A DNA stretch of 64,000 bases from Agrobacterium salinitolerans. Its GTDB lineage: Bacteria; Pseudomonadota; Alphaproteobacteria; Rhizobiales; Rhizobiaceae. Below are positions 17,484 to 25,224 of this stretch, piece after piece. The translations under genes were made by a program, and so were the position numbers. The notes beneath the pieces are model-generated. The model did no database searches and was not told the DNA's origin. It saw only the letters and a program-made list of their open reading frames with translations. The first letter of the stretch is position 1. Each line of letters starts with the position of its first letter. The DNA lies in contig NZ_MRDH01000003.1 in assembly GCF_002008225.1 (NCBI RefSeq), positions 1 through 64,000 on the forward strand, written 5' to 3'.

Positions 17484-18107
17484 ATGAGCAATTTCAGCCA
17501 GTCCAATTCCCCGGAACAGCGTCATCGCGGCCGGCCGCGCGAGTTCGATCTCGATCGTGCGCTTGACGGCGCGATCCGGGTCTTCTCGCGGCGCGGCTAT
17601 CACGCGACCTCGGTCGGTGATCTCACCGATGCGATGGAACTGGCGCAGGGCAGTCTCTACAAGGCATTCAAGGACAAGAAGGCTGTCTTCATCGCCACGA
17701 TGGAACGCTACAGGATCGTGCAGACCGAGCGTTTCGAGGCGGCGGTGGCCGGTTTCGATACCGGTTATGAGCGCGTTAGGGCAGGCCTGATGTTCTATGC
17801 GGAACGGTCGCATGGCGGTGTCGGTTCCGATGGATGTCTGGTGGTTGGTGCTGCTGCCGATCTGGCGGCGCTGGATGACGATATTGCAATCGTGGTCGAG
17901 CGGGCGGTGAAGGCGAGGGAGCGAATTGTCGCCCGCCTCGTTGCCGAAGGGCAGAAGGATGGTTCCGTGCGTTCGAAGGCCGATCCCGAAGATCTCGCCC
18001 GGGCGATGCTGTGCATGATGTACGGCATGCGCGTGGTGGGAAAGACGGGGCGCAGCCTCAAAGACATGATGGCCGTGGTGGATATCGCCATGAAGCTTGC
18101 CGATTGA
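17484..18107 (+). CDS. TetR/AcrR family transcriptional repressor
   Basis: A 207-residue regulator. The N-terminal helix-turn-helix follows RGRPREFD and includes TSVGDLTDAMELAQGSLYKAF; the C-terminal part is the ligand/dimer domain with CMMYGMRV near the end. The frame opens at 17430, but that would place the palindrome at 17456-17471 inside the coding region. I therefore prefer the ATG at 17484, although it lacks a clear Shine-Dalgarno sequence. It most likely represses itself and the MFS exporter gene 46 bases downstream. Confidence 0.85.
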   Translation: MSNFSQSNSPEQRHRGRPREFDLDRALDGAIRVFSRRGYHATSVGDLTDAMELAQGSLYKAFKDKKAVFIATMERYRIVQTERFEAAVAGFDTGYERVRAGLMFYAERSHGGVGSDGCLVVGAAADLAALDDDIAIVVERAVKARERIVARLVAEGQKDGSVRSKADPEDLARAMLCMMYGMRVVGKTGRSLKDMMAVVDIAMKLAD

Positions 18108-18122
18108 TTTTGTGACTATTTA

Positions 18123-18138
18123 GGAAACGATTGTTTCC
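18123..18138. promoter_or_regulatory. Operator GGAAACGATTGTTTCC upstream of the MFS gene
   Basis: The palindrome closely matches the copy at 17456-17471 and sits just before the ribosome binding site of the MFS gene, where a bound TetR dimer would block transcription. Confidence 0.7.
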
Positions 18139-18150
18139 ATATTGGAGAAA

Positions 18151-19359
18151 ATGATGACGACGCGTGTAATTGAAGGGGATGATGTCGAGGCAACATCCAT
18201 TTCCCCGGCCTTGACGTTCCTCTTGGCGACAGCCTGCGGACTGATTGCCGCCAATCTTTATTATGGCCAGCCGCTGGCCGGCATCATCGGGGCGGAACTT
18301 GGTCTCTCCGCCGGCGCGACGGGCCTGATCGTGACCCTGACCCAGATCGGTTACGGTATCGGTCTGCTGTTTGTCGTGCCGCTCGGCGATCTCGTTGAAA
18401 ACCGCAAGCTGGTGGTCAGCGCTGTCGCTATGGCGGTGCTTTCCCTTGTGGCGGCGGCATTTGCGCCGCATGCGGCCCCGTTTCTGATTGCGGCCTTTCT
18501 TGTCGGCGTCAGTTCCGTGGCGGTGCAGGTCATCGTTCCCTATGCCGCCCATATGGCGCCGCACGCCATTCGCGGGCGGGTGGTCGGCAATGTCATGAGC
18601 GGGCTGATGGCCGGCATCATGCTGGCGCGGCCGGTTTCCAGCCTTTTGTCGGAAGTGGTCTCCTGGCGCGGTGTGTTTCTGACCTCTGCAGCGGTCATGG
18701 CGCTTCTTGCCGTGGTGCTTTTCCGGCTTCTGCCTGCCCGTATGCCCGATGCGCGCCTGAGCTACGGCGCATTGATGGCTTCGATGGGCCGGCTGGCGCT
18801 GCACACACCGATCCTGCGGCGGCGGGCGATCTATCACGCCTTCCTGTTTGCGGCTTTCAGCCTGTTCTGGACCACCACGCCGCTTTATCTGAGCGGACCG
18901 CATTTCAATCTGAGCCAGGGTGAGATCGCGCTTTTCGCGCTGGCCGGTGCGGCCGGCACCGTGGCCGCGCCGATTGCCGGGCGGATGGCGGATCGTGGCT
19001 GGACGCGTGCGGCCACCTTCTTTGCCCTGGTGGCGGTGGCGCTCTCCTTCGCCGTTACGCATCTTGCACCGGAAGGCTCACATCTGGCGCTCGCCATTCT
19101 GGTCGTCGCGGCAATCGTTCTCGATTTCGGCGTCACCACCAATCTGGTGCTCGGCCAGCGGGCGATCTTCACGCTGGGGGCGGAATTCCGCAGCCGCCTG
19201 AACGGCATCTATATGGCGACGTTCTTCATGGGTGGTGCCATCGGCTCCGCCGTGGGTGGCTGGGCCTATGCCGTCGGTGAATGGCAAGCAGCCTCGTGGA
19301 TCGGCTTCGCCTTGCCGGTAGCGGCGCTCCTGTATTTCCTGACGGAAAAGCGCGACTGA
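18151..19359 (+). CDS. MFS transporter, probable drug or metabolite exporter
   Basis: A twelve-helix major facilitator of 402 residues from the ATG at 18151; the ATG at 18154 is equally possible, as GGAG stands at 18144-18147. The loop between helices 2 and 3 reads VPLGDLVENRK, a relaxed form of the family motif. The overall pattern is that of the YnfM/arabinose-efflux-like subgroup. It is regulated, most likely, by the adjacent TetR protein, which suggests an inducible efflux role. Its substrate is unknown. Confidence 0.85.
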   Translation: MMTTRVIEGDDVEATSISPALTFLLATACGLIAANLYYGQPLAGIIGAELGLSAGATGLIVTLTQIGYGIGLLFVVPLGDLVENRKLVVSAVAMAVLSLVAAAFAPHAAPFLIAAFLVGVSSVAVQVIVPYAAHMAPHAIRGRVVGNVMSGLMAGIMLARPVSSLLSEVVSWRGVFLTSAAVMALLAVVLFRLLPARMPDARLSYGALMASMGRLALHTPILRRRAIYHAFLFAAFSLFWTTTPLYLSGPHFNLSQGEIALFALAGAAGTVAAPIAGRMADRGWTRAATFFALVAVALSFAVTHLAPEGSHLALAILVVAAIVLDFGVTTNLVLGQRAIFTLGAEFRSRLNGIYMATFFMGGAIGSAVGGWAYAVGEWQAASWIGFALPVAALLYFLTEKRD

Positions 19360-19377
19360 AACACCCATAACGAAAAA

Positions 19378-19414
19378 AGCCCGGCGGATCACACCGCCGG
19401 GCTTTCTGTTTTCT
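19378..19414. terminator. Bidirectional terminator between convergent MFS and L,D-transpeptidase genes
   Basis: AAAAAAGCCCGGCGG and CCGCCGGGCTTTCTGTTTT form a stem with T-rich flanks on both strands. It serves the plus-strand MFS gene and the minus-strand transpeptidase gene. Confidence 0.75.
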
Positions 19415-19423
19415 TGCGCTCGA

Positions 19424-20812
19424 TTATTCGGCGAATTCGACCACGACGCCGGGACGGACCATTTTCGCCAGCTCGGTCGCATCCCAGTTGGTCAGGCGGA
19501 TACAGCCGTGGCTGTTGGTCTTGCCGATCTTGGACGGTTCCGGGGTGCCGTGAATACCGTAGGTCGGCTTCGACAGGGCAATCCAGACCGTACCGACCGG
19601 GCCGTTCGGACCCGGCGGAATTTGCAGGATCTTGTCGTTCTGGCCCTGCTTGAAATTGATCTTCGGATTATAGGTGTAGCCGGGATTGAGCGCGATGCGC
19701 TCGACCGTATGCGTACCGCTTGGCGAAGGCGTATCCGTGGAGCCGATGGTGGCGGGATAGGCGGCGATCAGATTACCGTCCTGACCATAGGCGAAGACCT
19801 GCTTGATGCCCTTATGGGCAACGATGCGGGCAACCTGCCCCTTTTTCGTCTCGCCCGGATTGACGACCTTGATAATGGTGCCGGGTACGGAGAAATCGAT
19901 GCCGGGGTTCAGCTCCTTCAGGTAGTTCTCATCCATGTGGAAGCGTTCGGCGAGCGCTTCCGAAGTCGAGGTGAAGGAGAGGGCAGGCAGCTGCGATTTC
20001 TCGGCATAGTCGTCCGGGATGGAGGCGACATAGGGGCCAGCGGCGTCGGCGGCGGTGATGGTGTAATCGACGATAGGCATGCCGCCGGAAGCGCGCAGGC
20101 GCTCCAGAATATCGTCGGAATTGTTCGGATCGAGCTTTTCGCCGGTCATGTCCTGCCAGGCGGCAATCGCCTTGTTGACGTTGTCGCCCATCTTACCGTC
20201 AATAACGCCGGGCGAGATGCCTTCACGGTCGAGGAAGGTCTGGAGCGCAACGATTTCCTGGCGCGAGCGATTGACCGGCGTTGTCACCGGCGTGTGGCGC
20301 TCGATCAGGTGCTCCGGCTGCGGAACCGCGGCCGTGGTGCTTTCGCCCGGCATCGGCTGGCCGAGCGGGCCGCTTTCAACCGCACCGGGTGCGGGAACGG
20401 AGCCGGTGTAGAAATTCTCGTCGGAGCCGTCGCCGCGATATTCGCGGTAATCGCGCACGCTGCCATTGTCCTGGTAGCCGTAGTCGCGTTGCGGCTCACG
20501 ATACCGTCCGCCGGGGGCGGGCGGATAATAGGTGGTGTCGCGCTGGCGCGCCTGTTGCCGCTGCGGGTAGCCGGAGGGCATTTCGGTGGCGAGGAGATTG
20601 CCATACTGGTCGTAAAACACCGTGCGTCCCATCGCGTCGCGGCTGATGACGATATCGCCGCGTTCGGGAACGAAATCGAGCACGCGACCGTCCGGCGTCA
20701 CCAGAACCGGCTGCTCATAACCATAACGCTGCTGCGCGCCAGCCTGTAGCGGGGTGAAAACCGACGCCACGGCGACCGTCAAACCCAGAGCTGCGTTAAG
20801 AAACTGTTTCAC
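19424..20812 (-). CDS. L,D-transpeptidase with peptidoglycan-binding domain (YkuD family)
   Basis: A 462-residue exported enzyme that makes 3-3 cross-links or anchors proteins to murein. The start is the GTG at 20812 (AAGGGA upstream), which gives a proper signal peptide ending near QAGAQQ; the frame continues upstream to a GTG at 20848. A Tyr/Arg/Gly-rich linker comes next, then a PG_binding_1-like domain (DREGISPGVIDGKMGD). The C-terminal YkuD domain carries IHGTPEP and SHGCIRLTN, with catalytic Cys437. Agrobacterium murein is rich in L,D-cross-links made during polar growth. A CtrA-type box lies upstream. Confidence 0.88.
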   Translation of the reverse strand: MKQFLNAALGLTVAVASVFTPLQAGAQQRYGYEQPVLVTPDGRVLDFVPERGDIVISRDAMGRTVFYDQYGNLLATEMPSGYPQRQQARQRDTTYYPPAPGGRYREPQRDYGYQDNGSVRDYREYRGDGSDENFYTGSVPAPGAVESGPLGQPMPGESTTAAVPQPEHLIERHTPVTTPVNRSRQEIVALQTFLDREGISPGVIDGKMGDNVNKAIAAWQDMTGEKLDPNNSDDILERLRASGGMPIVDYTITAADAAGPYVASIPDDYAEKSQLPALSFTSTSEALAERFHMDENYLKELNPGIDFSVPGTIIKVVNPGETKKGQVARIVAHKGIKQVFAYGQDGNLIAAYPATIGSTDTPSPSGTHTVERIALNPGYTYNPKINFKQGQNDKILQIPPGPNGPVGTVWIALSKPTYGIHGTPEPSKIGKTNSHGCIRLTNWDATELAKMVRPGVVVEFAE

Positions 20813-20888
20813 GATTCTGCTATCCCTTGCTTGTTCACCGATAAACACACCGCAATCTTGACCCTATTGTGAAAAAGGTGAATTCGCG

Positions 20889-20904
20889 GTTAATGCAATC
20901 TTAA
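20889..20904 (-). promoter_or_regulatory. CtrA-type box TTAAGATTGCATTAAC
   Basis: On the minus strand this matches the TTAA-N7-TTAAC consensus exactly and ends about 75 bases upstream of the L,D-transpeptidase GTG start. It suggests cell-cycle control of that gene. The site is also in the leader of the divergent DUF4432 gene. Confidence 0.55.
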
Positions 20905-20967
20905 TTTCCTTCACGGTTAGTAGCGTTTCCGTGAACCATGCGTTTTTGCTGCCACAGGGAGGTTGTC

Positions 20968-21801
20968 TTGCGTTCATTTCAGGCCGGCAAATCGCCACGT
21001 ATTTTCCTCGATGAAACCTCCGTTTTCGATATCGGCGCTTGCGTCGTTGACGGCATCGACATAGCACCGGGCCGCGCCATTCCCGACGATGGCGATGCGC
21101 GCATCGACCACTCGCTGGAAGGATTTCTCTTCACCTGCGGTCCCGACCATATCCGCCATCCCGAGCCTATCGAGGGTGACGTCGAAGGACGCCGGTATCC
21201 ATTGCATGGCTCCTTCTCCTCGCATCCCGCGACCATCATCGCCTTCGACGTTCATGAGACCAATGCGCTGGCGCGTGTCGAGGTTCCCGTGAAGCTTGCC
21301 GATGGTTGCACTGCGCTCTTGGAGCGGACGTGGCGCATCGATGGTGAGAGCGGTGAAGTCAGTCTCGACGACCGGATCGTCAACACTTCCGGGCGGCCGA
21401 TCCCGGTGTTCCTGATGTATCACATGAATATCGGCGCGCGGCTGTTCGACGATGCCGTGCGGCTTGAGGGCGCGATGCTGCATGGCGGCGGCCATGGCTG
21501 GCGTTTCGGCGAAGAGCCGGGCAGCGTTTTCTGCGTTTCTGCCGGCAATGATGACTGGGCGGAACTGAAGCTCGGTCCGGTCGCGGCCATCGGCGGGAAG
21601 ACGCTGACCGTGCGTTTCCGTACGGAAACGCTGCCCTATCTGCAGATGTGGCGCAATCAGCAGGCGCCGGCCAATGTGCTCGGCATCGAGCCGGTTTCGC
21701 ATCGCTGGGTCGGGCGGAGCGAGCTTGAGGCTGCCGGCGAGTTCAATATTCTCCAGCCGGGCGAAAGCCGTTCCTTCGGCCTGCGCTTTTCCATCCTCTG
21801 A
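20968..21801 (+). CDS. DUF4432 / aldose 1-epimerase-like protein
   Basis: A 277-residue protein with the galactose-mutarotase-like fold of the DUF4432 group. Typical signs are RTWRIDGESGEVSLDD, the YHMNIG stretch and LGIEPVSH near the C-terminus, around the probable sugar-binding cleft. I chose the TTG at 20968, since AGGGAGG stands five bases upstream; an in-frame ATG at 20938 has no such site. The sugar substrate is unknown. It is divergent from the L,D-transpeptidase gene and shows no operon partner with a linked function. Confidence 0.75.
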   Translation: MRSFQAGKSPRIFLDETSVFDIGACVVDGIDIAPGRAIPDDGDARIDHSLEGFLFTCGPDHIRHPEPIEGDVEGRRYPLHGSFSSHPATIIAFDVHETNALARVEVPVKLADGCTALLERTWRIDGESGEVSLDDRIVNTSGRPIPVFLMYHMNIGARLFDDAVRLEGAMLHGGGHGWRFGEEPGSVFCVSAGNDDWAELKLGPVAAIGGKTLTVRFRTETLPYLQMWRNQQAPANVLGIEPVSHRWVGRSELEAAGEFNILQPGESRSFGLRFSIL

Positions 21802-21897
21802 GCCGTACCGAATGAAGATCGCCCGTCATTGACGCCGCGGTTTTGACCGCTTACATCGGATGCGGATTTCAAGGGTGACGGCCAGCGGAGGCATGAC

Positions 21898-22236
21898 ATG
21901 GATATCAGGCGCATTGACGACGAATATTCGGTAACGGGACAGATCAGCGTCGCTGATCTCGACGAGGTCAAGGCACTCGGCTTCAAGTCGATCGTCTGCC
22001 ATCGCCCTGACGGCGAAGAAGACGGCCAGCCGCTTTTTGCTGATATTGCCGAGCGTGCCGAGCAGCTTGGCCTCACCATCATGCATGTGCCGGTCGGCCG
22101 CTATGGCGTCGACGCCGATGCCGTTGCCGGCATGGTGGATGCGCTGGACGAATTGCAGCGCCCGATGCTCGGCTATTGCCGCTCTGGCGCGCGCTCGACG
22201 GCGATTTACGAAAAGACCCATCACCTGCGCGGCTGA
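21898..22236 (+). CDS. DUF442 / TIGR01244 family phosphatase-like protein
   Basis: A 112-residue protein of the DUF442 family. It has a dual-specificity-phosphatase-like fold with the P-loop CRSGARS near residue 99, the expected Cys-X5-Arg catalytic motif. Related domains are found fused to persulfide dioxygenase or to Blh-type sulfur proteins. A role in sulfide or biofilm control is thus possible but unproven here. GGAGG precedes the ATG. Confidence 0.8.
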   Translation: MDIRRIDDEYSVTGQISVADLDEVKALGFKSIVCHRPDGEEDGQPLFADIAERAEQLGLTIMHVPVGRYGVDADAVAGMVDALDELQRPMLGYCRSGARSTAIYEKTHHLRG

Positions 22237-22283
22237 TTTTCCGCGCATCTTCGATTTTTAATGCCAATCAACAGGAGTTTTCC

Positions 22284-22625
22284 ATGACCATCAAGCGTAT
22301 CGAGCCGGGCAAGCGCATGAGCGGCGCCGTCGTTCACGGCAACACCGTTTATCTGGCCGGCCAGGTTGGCGAAGGCACGAGCGTTACGGAACAGAGCAAG
22401 TCCGCTCTCGCTGAAGTCGACCGCCTGCTGGCCGCTGCCGGTTCCGACAAGTCGAAGATCCTGCAGACCATCATCTACCTCTCCGACATGTCCACCTTCG
22501 GCGAAATGAACGCTGTATGGGAAGGCTGGATCGACCCGGCAAACCCGCCGGCCCGCGCCACTAGCGGCGCACCATTGGCGACGCCGGACTACAAGGTTGA
22601 GTTCATCGTGACCGCTGCTCTCTGA
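22284..22625 (+). CDS. RidA/YjgF family protein (enamine/imine deaminase-like)
   Basis: A 113-residue protein of the YjgF/YER057c/UK114 family. RidA members hydrolyse reactive 2-aminoacrylate formed by PLP enzymes. The conserved GQVGEGTS, NAVWEGW and PPARATSGAP, with the catalytic-site arginine, are present. It starts at the ATG at 22284 behind AGGAG; the frame continues upstream across the DUF442 gene but has no reason to be coding there. It is 47 bases downstream of the DUF442 gene and followed by a terminator. Confidence 0.87.
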   Translation: MTIKRIEPGKRMSGAVVHGNTVYLAGQVGEGTSVTEQSKSALAEVDRLLAAAGSDKSKILQTIIYLSDMSTFGEMNAVWEGWIDPANPPARATSGAPLATPDYKVEFIVTAAL

Positions 22626-22648
22626 GCAATGGTTTGATTTTTTAAGGA

Positions 22649-22682
22649 AAGGCCGGGTCGCGGAATGCGGCCCGGCCTTTTT
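22649..22682 (+). terminator. Rho-independent terminator of the DUF442-RidA pair
   Basis: GGCCGGG pairs with CCCGGCC around a 13-base loop and TTTTT follows, shortly after the RidA stop codon. Confidence 0.8.
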
Positions 22683-22737
22683 GTCGAGGCGATGCTGTCG
22701 GAAGCAAAGTCATTTGATGCCGGAACCGGGTGGTCGT

Positions 22738-23154
22738 CTACGCTTGGGCTGAAGGAGTGAATTGCGCTGCAAGCGCCTTTTCGCAGCCATGCTGTTTTAT
22801 TGCAGCATCCAGTGCTGTTTTATAAAAGGTGCGGGCGCTATCGATGCGCGTACGCCCACTATCGGTCAAAACGGTATACACACCGCGCTTGTCGTCCGGA
22901 CAAAGATCCCGGACCGTGAGGCCTGTCCGTTCCAGACGTTCCACCAGCCTGGAAACCGAACTCTGGTTGAGGCAAAGATGCGAGGCAAGATCCTGCATCC
23001 GCAATTCACCGGTGGGTGAGCGGGAAAGCGCCTCCAGCGCACGATATTCCGATAAGCCAAGTCCGCAGGCGGTTTGCATCGTTTTTCCGAGGTCGACTTC
23101 GACGTTGCCGACGGCTTGGGCAAGTTTCAGCCACGCATCGTGTTTGGAGGACAT
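22738..23154 (-). CDS. MarR family transcriptional regulator
   Basis: A 138-residue winged-helix regulator. ALEALSRSPTGELRMQDLA and LNQSSVSRLVERLERTGL form the DNA-binding helices, followed by a wing (DKRGVYTVLT). It lies downstream of two small multidrug-resistance genes on the same strand. Separate palindromes stand before it and before that pair. It probably represses the exporter and itself until a toxic ligand is bound. Confidence 0.87.
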   Translation of the reverse strand: MSSKHDAWLKLAQAVGNVEVDLGKTMQTACGLGLSEYRALEALSRSPTGELRMQDLASHLCLNQSSVSRLVERLERTGLTVRDLCPDDKRGVYTVLTDSGRTRIDSARTFYKTALDAAIKQHGCEKALAAQFTPSAQA

Positions 23155-23192
23155 ATGGGCAAGCTCCTGGAGGAACGAAATACTAACCCATA

Positions 23193-23206
23193 TGTATGCT
23201 CATACA
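23193..23206. promoter_or_regulatory. Palindrome TGTATGCTCATACA, probable MarR operator
   Basis: The inverted repeat TGTATG-2-CATACA stands 38 bases upstream of the MarR start. It matches the form of the palindrome at 24095-24108 before the SMR pair (TGYATG-2-CATRCA). Confidence 0.6.
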
Positions 23207-23229
23207 ATAACATCTTCAAGCGGACGGCG

Positions 23230-23604
23230 CTATGACAGCCCGGTCTCTCCCTTGGGGAGTTTGACGCTGTCGGCGAGCTTCAGCCACACGACCCCGGCGA
23301 TGATAATCGCCAGCCAGAACGACTGGGTGAGAGTCAACGGCTGATCCAGTAGGAGACTACCGCAGACGGCCGCCCCGACCGCGCCTATGCCTGCCCAAAC
23401 CGCGTAGCCAAGCCCGACGTCGATGGTCTTGAGGGACACGCTGAGAAAATAAAGTGTCAGCAGGAAGAAGATTGCGGCGGCGATGGACCAACTTGGTATC
23501 GTGAAAGCCCTGCTCCCGCTCACGCTGAGCGCGTAACCGATTTCGAAGAGACCGGCGAGCAGCAGCATGAACCACGCGCGCCCCGTATTCGCGTTCGTTG
23601 TCAT
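23230..23604 (-). CDS. Small multidrug resistance (SMR) exporter subunit, SugE/Gdx-like
   Basis: A 124-residue four-helix protein of the SMR family. The membrane-embedded glutamate in AGLFEIGYAL and the GYAVWAGIGAVG helix are typical. The frame extends upstream to 23796 but overlaps the other SMR gene; I use the ATG at 23604 with AAGG eight bases before it (23610 is possible). With the neighbouring SMR protein it probably forms a heterodimeric proton-coupled exporter of cationic compounds. Confidence 0.85.
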   Translation of the reverse strand: MTTNANTGRAWFMLLLAGLFEIGYALSVSGSRAFTIPSWSIAAAIFFLLTLYFLSVSLKTIDVGLGYAVWAGIGAVGAAVCGSLLLDQPLTLTQSFWLAIIIAGVVWLKLADSVKLPKGETGLS

Positions 23605-23657
23605 ATCCATATCCTTTCTGATCTGGTGTTCTGACGTCAGATGTTGTCGCTCTATTT

Positions 23658-23978
23658 TTATGCCGCGCCGCTGAGCCGAAGTCCGATGACCCCGCCGATT
23701 ACCAGGGCGATCCCAGCGATTTTCCTCCAGTCCAATCTTTGTTCGAAAAAAATCGCGCCCAGAACGACAATGCCGACGCCTGCTGTAGAGGTCCAAATGG
23801 CGTAGCCAACACCAACGTCGAAAGTGAGAAGCGCAAAACTAAGGAAAACTGTCGCGATTGCGCCGCTGACCAAAGTCGCGGCAGTCCACCAGGGATGAGA
23901 GAAACCCTTGGCATTTCCTGCCGATATTGCGACCGCGATTTCAAAGATCACTGCGATTGCCAGATACATCCAATGCAT
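23658..23978 (-). CDS. Small multidrug resistance (SMR) exporter subunit
   Basis: A 106-residue four-helix SMR protein with the essential glutamate (AVIFEIAVA) and GYAIWTSTAGVG. The start at 23978 has CGGAG seven bases upstream; the ATG at 23984 is too close to it. It is the first gene of the SMR-SMR-MarR set, 53 bases ahead of the second SMR gene. Paired SMR genes usually encode obligate heterodimers. Confidence 0.86.
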   Translation of the reverse strand: MHWMYLAIAVIFEIAVAISAGNAKGFSHPWWTAATLVSGAIATVFLSFALLTFDVGVGYAIWTSTAGVGIVVLGAIFFEQRLDWRKIAGIALVIGGVIGLRLSGAA

Positions 23979-24094
23979 TGTCATTCTCCGTTAGGATGAT
24001 TGTTTGAAGTATTGGCCCTGTCTCCCGACCGATGAGTGGTCGATTGAGCATGCCAGGGTCACAAATGGTCGTCTCGACGTGCCGACTATTTATT

Positions 24095-24108
24095 TGCATG
24101 TGCATGCA
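24095..24108. promoter_or_regulatory. Palindrome TGCATGTGCATGCA, probable MarR operator
   Basis: TGCATG-2-CATGCA lies in the AT-rich leader of the SMR gene pair, about 117 bases upstream of the start. It has the same architecture as the site before the marR-like gene at 23193-23206. Confidence 0.55.
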
Positions 24109-24270
24109 TATTATTTATGAAAGAAGAGGTCAACATGTTTGTCGTTTTCTTCCGCATGGAAACGATGGCGCGGTGACAGGGCCGTTCGAGACACCATGTA
24201 TATGATGCCGGTCGAGGCTGAACCTGCGACGAGTCGCCTGTATTCGTTTGTTTTGAAGCCCTTGGCGGGT

Positions 24271-25035
24271 TCAGCTTGCGGGTTGAGTCAATTGTTTCTC
24301 AAACTGCTTCAACGTTGTCACCCGCTCCGCAAACCAAAGCCGGGCCAGATCGCTGGCCGAAGCCAGATCGATGCCGTCAGGATCGATGGAGGTGATTTTC
24401 CATCGTCCGGTTTTGGCACCAGCGAGAACGGCAAGCCGAGCCGCTTCGCCCTTGATGGCGTTGAGGCGGATCGCTTCGCTTTCCGCTACAGCCATCAGTT
24501 CTTCTGCGCCTGACAGATCGGTGCGCAGATCGCCGGGTGTGATGGTGCTGGCATTTCGCGCCGGGCCGCCATTGATCTGCACGCCTTCCGTCCGCAGCCG
24601 GTAGAGCCTTGTGTCGGGAAGGGACAGATAAAGTTTCGCCTTGGGGTAACGGGTAATATAGCGCTGTCTCGCAAGCGGCACTTCATCCGGGCTGATTTGC
24701 TCCGCCCTGCCCACCAGTGTCAGCCGCGGCAATGTCAGCGCATCGCCCTTGCCGAAGGGAGCGAGCGTCAGTGAGATGCGTGGGTCGGCCTCCATGTTGC
24801 GGGCGTGCAGCGTCAGGCCCGCCGCGAAGAAGAATGGCGTGCCATCCGGCTCGACGCCGATATTGGTGGCGGTTGTATAGGGATAACCGCTGACCGGATC
24901 GAGGGTCGCAAGTGCTGCCGTGCGGGAAGTGTGCAGCACATCCCGGGCCACGCGCACGGCCTCGAAAGGTGCGCCGGCCGAGGGCTCGATTTTTGCGCCG
25001 CGCGGGGTGATGACGGGAGGGGCAACATCCGGCAT
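24271..25035 (-). CDS. HugZ-like pyridoxamine 5'-phosphate oxidase-fold protein
   Basis: A 254-residue protein with an N-terminal split-barrel FMN-binding-like domain (ARDVLHTSRTAALATLDP to LTLVGRAEQ) and a C-terminal DUF2470-type domain. This is the domain layout of HugZ heme-degrading proteins and of the PPOX family. The gene lacks neighbouring heme-uptake genes, so heme use is only possible. AGGAA stands before the ATG. It is separated from the TPP-enzyme gene by an inverted-repeat element. Confidence 0.78.
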   Translation of the reverse strand: MPDVAPPVITPRGAKIEPSAGAPFEAVRVARDVLHTSRTAALATLDPVSGYPYTTATNIGVEPDGTPFFFAAGLTLHARNMEADPRISLTLAPFGKGDALTLPRLTLVGRAEQISPDEVPLARQRYITRYPKAKLYLSLPDTRLYRLRTEGVQINGGPARNASTITPGDLRTDLSGAEELMAVAESEAIRLNAIKGEAARLAVLAGAKTGRWKITSIDPDGIDLASASDLARLWFAERVTTLKQFEKQLTQPAS

Positions 25036-25085
25036 GTCGTTTCCTGATCCAAAGGGCTGCTGAAAGAAGTGTGAGACCCCTCCTT

Positions 25086-25173
25086 CGTCATGCTCGGGCC
25101 TGTCCCGAGCATCTGCAACCGATGAACTTTACGATACGTGATTGGATCCTCGGGACAGGCCCGAGGATGACGT
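25086..25173. repeat. Inverted-repeat element CTCGGGCCTGTCCCGAG
   Basis: The arms CGTCATGCTCGGGCCTGTCC and its near complement (GGACAGGCCCGAGGATGACG) flank a central 30 bases. Each arm also contains the internal palindrome CTCGGGNNNNNNCCCGAG. This sort of GGCCTGTCCCGAG repeat is scattered in rhizobial intergenic regions. It lies between the HugZ-like and TPP-enzyme genes, both on the minus strand. Confidence 0.65.
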
Positions 25174-25224
25174 CGTGCGAGCGTCAGGATTTACACCATG
25201 CCGGAGCCGTGTCCATGCGTAATA

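Noticed and set aside
24139..24513. 124-codon frame on the plus strand upstream of and over the HugZ gene
   Set aside because: It is mainly antisense to the HugZ-like gene, and the part outside it has no recognisable features.
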